Origin: Microvirga solisilvae
Lineage (GTDB): Bacteria; Pseudomonadota; Alphaproteobacteria; Rhizobiales; Beijerinckiaceae
Length of the DNA: 64,000 nucleotides
NCBI RefSeq assembly: GCF_022808595.1
Contig: NZ_JAKUCN010000007.1
Coordinates: 158,507-222,506 of the forward strand
Reading direction: 5' to 3'
In this document: positions 37,380 through 46,626 of the stretch, piece by piece
Layout: every line of letters starts with the position of its first letter
Numbering within the stretch: the stretch's first letter is position 1
Translations under genes and position numbers: made by a program
The notes under the pieces: model-generated
Told to the model about the DNA's origin: nothing
The model's database searches: none
Seen by the model: only the letters and a program-made list of their open reading frames with translations

Positions 37380-38165
37380 TTACTTCGCAGTCCAGCCGCC
37401 ATCCATCGACAGGTTGGTGCCGGTCATCTGGCTGGCGGCGTCCGAGCACAGGAACACGGCAAGCGCGGCAACCTGATCGACGGTCACGAATTGCTTCGTG
37501 GGCTGCGCCTCCAGCAGCACGTCGTTGATGACCTGTTCCTTGGTGAGGCCGCGCGCCTTCATGGTGTCGGGAATCTGGTTCTCGACGAGCGGCGTCCAGA
37601 CATAGCCGGGGCTGATGCAGTTCACGGTCACGCCATGAGTGGCGACTTCCAGCGCCACGGTCTTGGTGAGGCCCGCGATGCCGTGCTTGGCGGCCACATA
37701 GGCCGACTTGAAGGGCGAGGCGACGAGCGAGTGCGCGGAGGCCGTATTGATGATGCGGCCCCATTTGCGGGCCTTCATGCCGGGAACCGCGGCGCGGATG
37801 GCGTGGAAGGCGGAGGAGAGATTGATCGCGATGATCTGATCCCATTTCTCGACCGGAAACTCCTCGACCGGCGAGACGAATTGGATGCCTGCGTTGTTGA
37901 CCAGGATATCGACGCTGCCGAGTTCCTCCTCGGCCTGTCGGATCATGCCTTCGATCTCGTCGCTTTTCAGCATGTTCGCCGGCGAATAACGGGCCTTTAC
38001 GCTGAACTCGCTCTCGATGGCGGCGCGGGTCTTTTCGATCTCGGCGGCATCGCCGAGGCCGTTGATGACCACGTTCGTGCCTTCCTTGGCCAAGGCGCGG
38101 GCGATGGCGAGGCCGATGCCGCTGGTGGAACCGGTGATGACGGCGTTCTTGGACTTCAAGGTCAT
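37380..38165 (-). CDS. bdhA: 3-hydroxybutyrate dehydrogenase
   Basis: A short-chain dehydrogenase that interconverts D-3-hydroxybutyrate and acetoacetate, a step in PHB breakdown. The 261-residue protein has the cofactor loop GSTSGIGLAIA, NNAGIQFVSPVEEFP, the catalytic Tyr-x3-Lys as YVAAKHG with the upstream Ser, and CISPGYVWTPLVENQIPD followed by the terminal DGGWTAK. The IQFVSP and PGYVWTPLVE blocks are typical for bacterial BdhA. It is monocistronic, with the repeat just downstream. Confidence 0.93.
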   Translation of the reverse strand: MTLKSKNAVITGSTSGIGLAIARALAKEGTNVVINGLGDAAEIEKTRAAIESEFSVKARYSPANMLKSDEIEGMIRQAEEELGSVDILVNNAGIQFVSPVEEFPVEKWDQIIAINLSSAFHAIRAAVPGMKARKWGRIINTASAHSLVASPFKSAYVAAKHGIAGLTKTVALEVATHGVTVNCISPGYVWTPLVENQIPDTMKARGLTKEQVINDVLLEAQPTKQFVTVDQVAALAVFLCSDAASQMTGTNLSMDGGWTAK

Positions 38166-38385
38166 GATCTACTCCGCATGGGCCATTCCGGCCCCAGGGC
38201 TCTGAAGATGGGGGTCACATAGCACGAAGGGGCAAGAAGAATTAAGTCTAGCCAAAAGGTGAAGGCCGAGCCCATCGGCAGAAGCCGTCCCCATCTGCTC
38301 CTCATGCATGGCGCTGGGTGAAGGCTTGCCATTGTCCCTCCTCTGCCGATGTGAGAGAGATCGGGGGCAACGATTCAACAGGTGA

Positions 38386-39108
38386 ATGGTGCAGACACCA
38401 AGGTTTCTCCCCTGCGGCGACAGCGCGCTGACGGTCGAGTTCGGTAGCGCGATCGATCGCGATCTGAACGGCAAGGTCCTCGCGCTCGATGCCCTGCTGC
38501 GCCGGAACCCACCTGCGGGGCTTATCGAGACCGTTCCGACCTATCGTTCCCTCACCCTGCAATTCGATCCTACGTTGCTCGATTACGGCGCCCTCATTCA
38601 TCGGCTCGAAGAGGTGACGCGGGATCTGCAGCCTCAAGCGACGGCCGGCACGCGCTGGCGCGTTCCGGTGGTTTATGGCGGTGAATACGGGATCGATCTG
38701 GAGGATGTCGCCCGGCACCACGGATTGACGTCATCGAAGGTCATCGAAATCCATGCGAGCGCGGTTTATCGGATCTACATGATCGGCTTCCTGCCGGGCT
38801 TCGCCTATCTCGGCGGGCTTGATCCACGCATCGCCACATCGCGTCGCACGCAGCCAAGACTAAAAGTTCCAAGCGGATCGATCATGATCGGCGGCGAGCA
38901 GGCAGGAATCGTTCCCATGGAAATGCCGAGCGGCTGGCACCTTCTGGGGCGCACACCGGTCTTGAGCTATGCGCCCGAGCGTGATCCCGCCTTCCTCTTC
39001 GCCGCCGGTGACGAAATCATCTTTGAGCCCATTGACGCCTCGCGTTGGGATGCGCTGGAAAAGGCGGCGCTCAACGGTGAGCCTGTCGCGGAACGGGTGA
39101 GCGCATGA
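38386..39108 (+). CDS. pxpB: 5-oxoprolinase subunit PxpB
   Basis: A component of the ATP-dependent PxpABC 5-oxoprolinase, formerly KipI or allophanate hydrolase subunit 1-like. The 240-residue protein has the GDSALTVEFG start, the FLPGFAYLGGLDPRI block near residue 135 and the SGSIMIGGEQAGIVPMEMPS block. It overlaps pxpC by four bases (ATGA). PxpA, normally the third subunit, is not present in the window. Confidence 0.92.
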   Translation: MVQTPRFLPCGDSALTVEFGSAIDRDLNGKVLALDALLRRNPPAGLIETVPTYRSLTLQFDPTLLDYGALIHRLEEVTRDLQPQATAGTRWRVPVVYGGEYGIDLEDVARHHGLTSSKVIEIHASAVYRIYMIGFLPGFAYLGGLDPRIATSRRTQPRLKVPSGSIMIGGEQAGIVPMEMPSGWHLLGRTPVLSYAPERDPAFLFAAGDEIIFEPIDASRWDALEKAALNGEPVAERVSA

Positions 39109-40133
39109 CGAGCATTGTCGTGAAAAGCTGCGGCCCGCTGACCAGCCTGCAGGATTGGGGCCGCATCGGCTATCAAGGCTTCGGTGTCTCGCCTTCCGGC
39201 GCGATGGATCGGCGCTGCCTTGCCATGGCCAACGCACTTGTCGGCAATGCCCCTGAAACGGCCGCCATCGAGTTCGTAAATCTCGGCGGCAGCTTCGTCT
39301 GCGAGGATGGCGAACTGCGTTTGGCACTTGTGGGTGCCGGTTGCGCTGCGAGCATCAACGACACGCCTGTCGCCCCGAATACGACCATCGTGCTGCGTGA
39401 AGGCGATACGCTGCAGGTCGGCCATGCACGCAGCGGCACCTTCGCTTATCTTTCTGTTGCCGGTGGCTTCCAAATCGAACCGCAACTCGGCAGCCTGTCG
39501 TTTCATCAGCGCTCGCGCCTCGGCGGTCTCAATGGCGCGCCGTTGAAAGCGGGAGATCGCCTGCCCTGCAAAGCCGACGCGCAGGATGTCACACCTATGC
39601 AGCTGCCGCTCGAACCTCTGGAAGAGACCGGCCCCATCCGTGTGATGATGGGGCCGCAGGACGATTACTTCACTGACGATGCAATCCAAACATTCTTGAG
39701 CGCAGAATTCAGCATCAGCCCGCAGGCCGACCGCATGGGCTTTCAGCTGAACGGTCCGCAGCTCGAACATGCGAAAGGCTTCAATATCGTCTCCGACGGC
39801 ATCGTGGATGGGCACATCCAGGTGCCCGGCAGCGGGCTTCCCATCGTGCTCATGCGCGACAGGCAGACGGCGGGCGGATATCCGAAGATCGCAGCGATCA
39901 TCAGCGCCGACCTCGCGCGCTTCGCGCAGATGCGGCCCGGCACGCCGGTCCGCTTTCGCGCCGTGTCGCGCGATGAGGCGGTGGCAGCCGCACGCCAGAT
40001 GAAGGAATGGATGAACGCGCTTCCGTCCGCACTCGTGCCGCTGCGTTTCGACCTCACGACGGAGCATCTGCTCAGCACGAACCTGATCGGCGGCATGGTG
40101 GATGCGCTCACGCACAAGGCATCCGATCACTGA
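39105..40133 (+). CDS. pxpC: 5-oxoprolinase subunit PxpC (KipA-like)
   Basis: The larger partner of PxpB, in the biotin-dependent carboxyltransferase-like fold family. The 342-residue protein shows SLQDWGRIGYQGFGVSPSGAMD at the N-terminus in shortened form, the NTTIVLREGDTLQVG and GGLNGAPLKAGDRLP regions, and the C-terminal LPIVLMRDRQTAGGYPKIA segment. Together with PxpB and PxpA it hydrolyses 5-oxoproline to glutamate. A strong bidirectional terminator follows the gene. Confidence 0.92.
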   Translation: MTSIVVKSCGPLTSLQDWGRIGYQGFGVSPSGAMDRRCLAMANALVGNAPETAAIEFVNLGGSFVCEDGELRLALVGAGCAASINDTPVAPNTTIVLREGDTLQVGHARSGTFAYLSVAGGFQIEPQLGSLSFHQRSRLGGLNGAPLKAGDRLPCKADAQDVTPMQLPLEPLEETGPIRVMMGPQDDYFTDDAIQTFLSAEFSISPQADRMGFQLNGPQLEHAKGFNIVSDGIVDGHIQVPGSGLPIVLMRDRQTAGGYPKIAAIISADLARFAQMRPGTPVRFRAVSRDEAVAAARQMKEWMNALPSALVPLRFDLTTEHLLSTNLIGGMVDALTHKASDH

Positions 40134-40147
40134 GCCTAAAAAGACTT

Positions 40148-40169
40148 GGGGCGCTGAAATCAGCGCCCC
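40148..40169. terminator. bidirectional intrinsic terminator
   Basis: A perfect 9-base-pair stem with an AAAT loop (40148-40156 with 40161-40169) stands between pxpC and glcB. The plus strand continues ATTCCTTCTCATTTCG and the minus strand AAGTCTTTTT, so it best serves glcB on the minus strand and probably both genes. Confidence 0.75.
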
Positions 40170-40177
40170 ATTCCTTC

Positions 40178-42379
40178 TCATTTCGTTTTGACGCCGCTCT
40201 CATCCGAGCGATCCGGCGCGCCCGAGGCCTTCGCCTCACGGCGGCGCTCATGCAGAACGTACTCGGTATAGCCGTTGGGCTGTTCGACCCCTTTGAAGAT
40301 GAGATCGCAGGCCGCCTGGAAGGCAGGGCCGCTAAAGCTCGGAGCCATCGGCTTGTAGAGAGGATCACCCGCATTCTGACGATCCACCACTTCGGCCATG
40401 CGACGCAGGGTCTGCATGACCTGATCTTGCGTGACGATGCCGTGGCGCAGCCAGTTGGCGAGATGCTGGCTGGAGATGCGCAGCGTCGCGCGATCCTCCA
40501 TCAGGCCGACATCGTGAATATCCGGCACCTTCGAGCAGCCGACGCCCTGATCGATCCAGCGCACCACGTAGCCGAGAATGCCCTGGCAATTGTTGTCGAG
40601 CTCCTGCTGCACCGCATCCGGCGCCCAGTTGGATTGCGACACCGGAATGGTGAGAATATCGGAGAGCTTTGCGCGCGGACGCGATTTCAATTCAGCCTGG
40701 CGCGCGGGCACGCTCACCTGATGATAGTGCAGCGCATGCAGTGTCGCCGCCGTCGGTGACGGCACCCAGGCGGTGTTGGCGCCAGCCATGGGATGGCCGA
40801 TCTTCTGCGCCATCATGTCGGCCATCTTGTCGGGCGCGGCCCACATGCCCTTGCCGATCTGCGCATGGCCGGGCAACCCGCAGCTTAAGCCCACATCCAC
40901 ATTGTTGTCTTCATAGGCCTTGATCCACGCCATCGACTTCATGTCGTTCTTGCGGATCATGGGCCCCGCTTCCATCGAGGTATGGATCTCGTCGCCGGTG
41001 CGGTCGAGGAAGCCCGTGTTGATGAACACGATGCGATCGGCGGCTGCCTTGATGCAGGCCTTGAGGTTCACCGTGGTGCGGCGCTCCTCGTCCATGATGC
41101 CCATTTTCAGCGTGTTGCGTGAAAGCCCAAGCATGTCCTCGACAGCAGCGAACAGATCACTTGCGAAGGCCACTTCGTCCGGTCCGTGCATCTTGGGCTT
41201 CACGATATAGACCGAGCCCGCGCGGCTGTTGCGCAGATCACCCTTGCCCTTCAGATCATGGATTGCGATCAGAGAGGTCACGGCGGCATCGAGAATGGTC
41301 TCAGGGATTTCCTTGCCCGCCTCATCCAGCACCGCATCGGTGAACATGTGGTGGCCCACATTGCGCACCAGCATGAGGCTGCGGCCATGCAGGCGCACCT
41401 CGCCACCATTCGGTGCGGAGTAGACGCGATCCGGATTGAGCTTGCGTTCGACGGTGCGTCCGCCCTTCTCGAAGCGCTCCACGAGATCGCCCTTCATGAG
41501 ACCGAGCCAGGTGCGATAGACCTCGACCTTGTCGTCGGCATCCACCGCCGCAACCGAGTCTTCCAGGTCCATGATGGTGGAGACGGCCGATTCGATCACG
41601 AGATCGGCGACACCCGCCGGATCATCAGCGCCGATAGGGCTCGAGCGGTCGATCTTGATTTCGATATGCAGGTTGTTGTGACGCAGAAGGATGGCGGAAG
41701 GATTTTCCGCATCGCCCTGATAGCCCACGAGCTGCGCTGCATCCTTTAAGCCTGTCTCGCTGCCGTCCTGAAGCTTCACGATGAGAGCGCCACCGCGAAG
41801 GGCATAACCCGTGGAGCCCTTGTGGCTGCCCTTGGCGAGCGGCGCCGCCTGATCGAGCAATTCACGGGCGCGCTCCACCACCTTTGAACCGCGCACCTTG
41901 TTGTAGCCACCGGCACGGGTGGCGCCGCCCTCCTCCGGAATCGCATCCGTGCCGTAGAGAGCATCATAGAGGCTGCCCCAGCGGGCATTGGCGGCGTTCA
42001 GTGCGTAACGGGCGTTGGAGACCGGCACCACGAGCTGGGGGCCGGCGATGCGGGCGATCTCGTCGTCCACATTCTGCGTCTTGACCGAGAAATCCTCCGG
42101 CTCCTGCAGCACATAGCCGATATCGCGCAGGAAGCGCTCGTACTCGGCCTGATCGAAGGCCTTGCCCTTGCGGGCCCGGTGATAATCGTCGATCTGCGCC
42201 TGGATCTTGTCGCGGACGGCCAGCAGCTCACGGTCGCGGGGCGAGAAGGTCTTTACGAGACCAGCCAGTCCTTTCCAGAAGTCATCCGCCGATACGCCTG
42301 TGCCGTTCAGGGCCTCCCGCTCGATGAAGTCATGAAGGACGGTTGAGACCTGAAGGCTGTTCGTCTGGACGCGCGTCAT
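40178..42379 (-). CDS. glcB: malate synthase G
   Basis: Condenses glyoxylate with acetyl-CoA to give malate. The 733-residue length separates it from malate synthase A (about 530). Visible family features include the [20 protein letters not shown] segment, [32 protein letters not shown] in part, the [19 protein letters not shown] region with the metal-binding Glu and Asp, and [19 protein letters not shown]. It serves C2 metabolism and may take glyoxylate otherwise reduced by GhrA-type enzymes. Confidence 0.96.
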   Translation of the reverse strand: MTRVQTNSLQVSTVLHDFIEREALNGTGVSADDFWKGLAGLVKTFSPRDRELLAVRDKIQAQIDDYHRARKGKAFDQAEYERFLRDIGYVLQEPEDFSVKTQNVDDEIARIAGPQLVVPVSNARYALNAANARWGSLYDALYGTDAIPEEGGATRAGGYNKVRGSKVVERARELLDQAAPLAKGSHKGSTGYALRGGALIVKLQDGSETGLKDAAQLVGYQGDAENPSAILLRHNNLHIEIKIDRSSPIGADDPAGVADLVIESAVSTIMDLEDSVAAVDADDKVEVYRTWLGLMKGDLVERFEKGGRTVERKLNPDRVYSAPNGGEVRLHGRSLMLVRNVGHHMFTDAVLDEAGKEIPETILDAAVTSLIAIHDLKGKGDLRNSRAGSVYIVKPKMHGPDEVAFASDLFAAVEDMLGLSRNTLKMGIMDEERRTTVNLKACIKAAADRIVFINTGFLDRTGDEIHTSMEAGPMIRKNDMKSMAWIKAYEDNNVDVGLSCGLPGHAQIGKGMWAAPDKMADMMAQKIGHPMAGANTAWVPSPTAATLHALHYHQVSVPARQAELKSRPRAKLSDILTIPVSQSNWAPDAVQQELDNNCQGILGYVVRWIDQGVGCSKVPDIHDVGLMEDRATLRISSQHLANWLRHGIVTQDQVMQTLRRMAEVVDRQNAGDPLYKPMAPSFSGPAFQAACDLIFKGVEQPNGYTEYVLHERRREAKASGAPDRSDESGVKTK

Positions 42380-42504
42380 TGTTCCCGCTTTCGTGGAGTG
42401 GACATCCTTGCCTTAGAGGGTAAGGCGCAGCGACTAAAAATGAAGATCGGCGCTCTTTCCATGAGACAAAGGAATGATGCACCGCACAAAGCCCGGCGGG
42501 TAAC

Positions 42505-42535
42505 AAAAAAGCCGCCCAAAGGGGCGGCTGTTTTT
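42505..42535 (-). terminator. intrinsic terminator after tRNA-Ala
   Basis: An 8-base-pair stem (42510-42517 with 42522-42529) with a 4-base loop is followed on the minus strand by six T. It lies just past the tRNA 3' end. The plus strand also has five T after the stem, so it could work both ways. Confidence 0.85.
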
Positions 42536-42542
42536 GAAGATT

Positions 42543-42618
<76 letters not shown>

Positions 42619-42625
42619 TTTAAAT

Positions 42626-42649
42626 CCGCGGCGCTTGGGGGCGCCGCGG
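42626..42649 (-). terminator. GC-rich hairpin between the FYDLN-acid gene and tRNA-Ala
   Basis: A perfect 9-base-pair stem (42626-42634 with 42641-42649) lies 29 bases after the stop of the FYDLN-acid gene and 8 bases before the tRNA 5' end. It is followed on the minus strand by ATTTAAAG. It may end transcription of the gene, or mark a processing point if the tRNA is cotranscribed. Confidence 0.5.
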
Positions 42650-42678
42650 CGTCTCTATAGTCGGCTCTGGTCCGAGGT

Positions 42679-43071
42679 TCAAGCCTCTTCGTCGTCTTCC
42701 AGATCGCTATCGATCAGATCGGAGACGTCGTCGTCGCCTTCTTCCTCATCCTCGAGGAAAGTGTCTTCGGTGTCGTCATCGCCCACGTCGATATCGTCGT
42801 CGCCGGCGACTTCGTTCTCGCCAGCCTCGACCTCATCGAGGGAGACCATTTCCGGACCGGAGGCTTCCAGTTCGGTGTCCTCGTCGTCATCTTTGACGGC
42901 AGCGCGGGCGACCGCAGGCGCAGCGGCACGGCTCAGAGCCACTGCCTGGAAGACGGTGCCGCATTTCGGGCAGACCGCCGGGTCCCTGCTAAGATCGTAG
43001 AATTTCGCGCCGCAGCTCATGCACTGGCGCTTCAAGCCGAGTTCCGGTTTGGCCACGGGTGATGCCTTCAT
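42679..43071 (-). CDS. FYDLN acid family protein (TIGR02300)
   Basis: A 130-residue alphaproteobacterial protein of unknown function. The N-terminal zinc-ribbon-like part has CMSCGAKFYDLSRDPAVCPKCG (two CxxC pairs, described by position 18-39), and the remainder is an extended run of Asp and Glu, about half of the last 65 residues. The family usually begins MAKPELG; here VAKPELG is encoded at GTG 43056, so that codon may be the real start instead of ATG 43071. A GC-rich hairpin and a tRNA gene follow. Confidence 0.92.
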   Translation of the reverse strand: MKASPVAKPELGLKRQCMSCGAKFYDLSRDPAVCPKCGTVFQAVALSRAAAPAVARAAVKDDDEDTELEASGPEMVSLDEVEAGENEVAGDDDIDVGDDDTEDTFLEDEEEGDDDVSDLIDSDLEDDEEA

Positions 43072-43171
43072 GGAAGTGAATGGTTGGGAACGCTCCCCTA
43101 GTCATGAGGGAACGCCTTGTCAAATAGGAAATTGCACAGACGCTTCCAGCCCCTGCTCACCTAGTGCGTGA

Positions 43172-44578
<1,407 letters not shown>

Positions 44579-44586
44579 AGCTGCCC

Positions 44587-45210
44587 ATGATCATCGCCAT
44601 CGACGGCCCTGCCGCCTCCGGCAAAGGAACCCTGGGCAAGCGTCTCTCGGAGCATTTCGGCTTCGCGCATCTCGACACCGGCCTGCTCTACCGCGCCGTT
44701 GCACGGGTGATGCTCGATCGGAAGCTCCCCCTGACCGACCGTGACGCCGCTCACGAGGTCGCGCTCAGCCTTGACGTGACCCATCTCGACGATCCGCGCC
44801 TGCGCGGTGCCGAGATGGGCGAGGCAGCCTCGGTGATCTCGGGCTATCAGCCGGTTCGCGATGCTCTCCTCGCCTTCCAACGCCAGTTCGCCGGGCAGGA
44901 ACCGGGAGCCGTGCTCGATGGGCGCGATATCGGCACCGTGGTCTGCCCTCACGCGGATGTGAAGCTTTTCATCACGGCTGCTCCCGAGGAGCGTGCCCGC
45001 CGCCGTCACCTGGAATTGCAGAAGCGTGGCGAGCAGACCGAATATGCCACGATCCTCGAAGATATCCGCCGCCGCGACGAGCGCGACATGAACCGCACGA
45101 CAGCGCCCTTGAAGCCTGCCTCCGACGCGATCACTCTCGATACGACGCATCTCGACGCCGACGCCGCCTTCAGGGCCGCGCTCGATCTCGTCACGGCCAA
45201 GCTTGCCTGA
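44587..45210 (+). CDS. cmk: cytidylate kinase
   Basis: Phosphorylates CMP and dCMP to the diphosphates. The 207-residue protein has the P-loop GPAASGKGTLGKRL at residues 7-20, DTGLLYRAVARVML, GRDIGTVVCPHADVKLFI and the LID-region arginines in RDERDMNRTTAPL. ATG 44587 is used; TTG 44575 would add four residues and overlap the aroA stop. The aroA-cmk pair is normally followed by rpsA in this order, but here a DUF1194 gene follows. Confidence 0.95.
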   Translation: MIIAIDGPAASGKGTLGKRLSEHFGFAHLDTGLLYRAVARVMLDRKLPLTDRDAAHEVALSLDVTHLDDPRLRGAEMGEAASVISGYQPVRDALLAFQRQFAGQEPGAVLDGRDIGTVVCPHADVKLFITAAPEERARRRHLELQKRGEQTEYATILEDIRRRDERDMNRTTAPLKPASDAITLDTTHLDADAAFRAALDLVTAKLA

Positions 45211-45289
45211 CTATAACGTGACCTTGCGTCATGTATAGAAGCTGGCACACTGAGCGAACCAGTCCGCCTCCCTTGCCAAGGAGAATACG

Positions 45290-46096
45290 ATGGTTCGCTC
45301 GAAGCTCACCCATCTGGCCGCAGGACTAGCCTTGCTGTGGACATGTCTTGCTCCGCCAGCCCAGGCGCAGAGCGACACGGAAGTCGACCTCGCCCTCGTG
45401 ATCGCCGTCGACATCTCCTTCTCCATGGATACCGACGAGCAGGCGCTTCAGCGCGAAGGCTTCGCTCAGGCCTTCCGCTCACAGCAGGTCCACGATGCCA
45501 TCCGTAGTGGCATGATCGGCAAGGTCGCCGTGACCTACATGGAATGGGCGGGATCGCCGGATCAGAAAGTGATCGTGCCTTGGACGGTCCTCGACAATCC
45601 CGAGAGCCTCATGGCCTTCGCGGACAAGATCGCCTCGACGCCGTTGCGACGCGCGCAGCGCACCTCGATCTCCAGCGCCATCGATTTCAGCGTGAAGCTC
45701 ATTGAGGAGAGCGGTCTTCAGGCCACGCGACAAGTCATCGATGTGTCGGGCGATGGACCCAACAACCAGGGCCGGGGCGTGGTCCAGGCCCGTGACGAAG
45801 CGGTGTCCAAGGGCATCACCGTCAATGGCCTGCCGATCATGCTGCGCAAGCCCGGTTATCTCGACATCTCAGAGCTCGATGTCTATTACAAGGATTGCGT
45901 GATCGGCGGCCAAGGGGCCTTCACGGTTCCCGTCCGTGAGCGCGATCAATTCATCGAGGCCATCAAGACGAAGATCCTGCTTGAGATCGCAAACCTCATG
46001 CCCGAACAGCCTCCCCTCATTCAACGTATTCAGAGTGCGTCCCCCACGAATTGCCTGGCCGGCGAGATGCAGTGGCGCGACCGCTGGAGCAACTGA
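45290..46096 (+). CDS. DUF1194 (von Willebrand A-like) exported protein
   Basis: A 268-residue protein with a signal peptide (about residues 1-26, ending PAQA-QSD). The mature part has the MIDAS-like DISFS motif at 41-45 in LALVIAVDISFSMDTDEQA, then TSISSAIDF and VIDVSGDGPNN, typical of the vWA fold and of DUF1194. The function is unknown; metal-dependent protein binding in the periplasm is likely. It is close to mgsA (9-base gap), but the two have no obvious functional relation. Confidence 0.88.
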   Translation: MVRSKLTHLAAGLALLWTCLAPPAQAQSDTEVDLALVIAVDISFSMDTDEQALQREGFAQAFRSQQVHDAIRSGMIGKVAVTYMEWAGSPDQKVIVPWTVLDNPESLMAFADKIASTPLRRAQRTSISSAIDFSVKLIEESGLQATRQVIDVSGDGPNNQGRGVVQARDEAVSKGITVNGLPIMLRKPGYLDISELDVYYKDCVIGGQGAFTVPVRERDQFIEAIKTKILLEIANLMPEQPPLIQRIQSASPTNCLAGEMQWRDRWSN

Positions 46097-46105
46097 GCCC
46101 CTTTC

Positions 46106-46483
46106 ATGAACAAGCTGACTTTGGCGCTCGTGGCCCACGACGCCAAGAAGAACGACATGGCGGATTTCGTCGCCATGTACGAGGACGACATTCGTCCCTT
46201 CGCCCTGTTCGCCACCGGCACGACCGGCGGACGCATCATGGAACGCTGCCCCGCATTGTCGGTCACGCGCCTTAAGAGCGGCCCGCTCGGCGGCGACCAG
46301 CAGATCGGCGCCATGATCGCGGAAGGCAAGATCGACGCGCTGTTCTTCTTCGTGGACCCGCTCTCGCCGCATCCGCACGATGTGGACGTGAAGGCTCTGA
46401 TGCGCCTCGCGCTCGTTTACGATATCCCCATGGCACTCAACCGCGCCACGGCGGGACGGCTGATCGAGTCATTCCGGGAATAA
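46106..46483 (+). CDS. mgsA: methylglyoxal synthase
   Basis: Converts dihydroxyacetone phosphate to methylglyoxal and phosphate. The 125-residue protein has [15 protein letters not shown] near the N-terminus, the phosphate-binding [10 protein letters not shown], the [19 protein letters not shown] block with the catalytic Asp, and [20 protein letters not shown]. The length is shorter than the E. coli enzyme (152) but usual for bacteria of this group. It acts as a bypass under phosphate limitation and is toxic if unregulated. Confidence 0.94.
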   Translation: MNKLTLALVAHDAKKNDMADFVAMYEDDIRPFALFATGTTGGRIMERCPALSVTRLKSGPLGGDQQIGAMIAEGKIDALFFFVDPLSPHPHDVDVKALMRLALVYDIPMALNRATAGRLIESFRE

Positions 46484-46525
46484 CCGGATTCACGAAGCCT
46501 CACGCCTTACGGAGCGAGCTTGCTC

Positions 46526-46579
46526 GCGTCTCGAAGGGCGAGGCGTCTCCAATGCCCTCTGGAACCTCCTTCGAGACGC
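46526..46579. repeat. intergenic inverted repeat
   Basis: GCGTCTCGAAGG (46526-46537) and CCTTCGAGACGC (46568-46579) are perfect 12-base inverted arms separated by 30 bases. The sequence next to them, GCTCCTCAGGATGAGGAC at 46591-46608, is characteristic of an intergenic repeat common in Hyphomicrobiales. It lies between the convergent mgsA and hrpB genes. Confidence 0.75.
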
Positions 46580-46626
46580 AGCCTGTGGCTGCTCCTCAGG
46601 ATGAGGACAAAGGCAGGGTAAGACAC

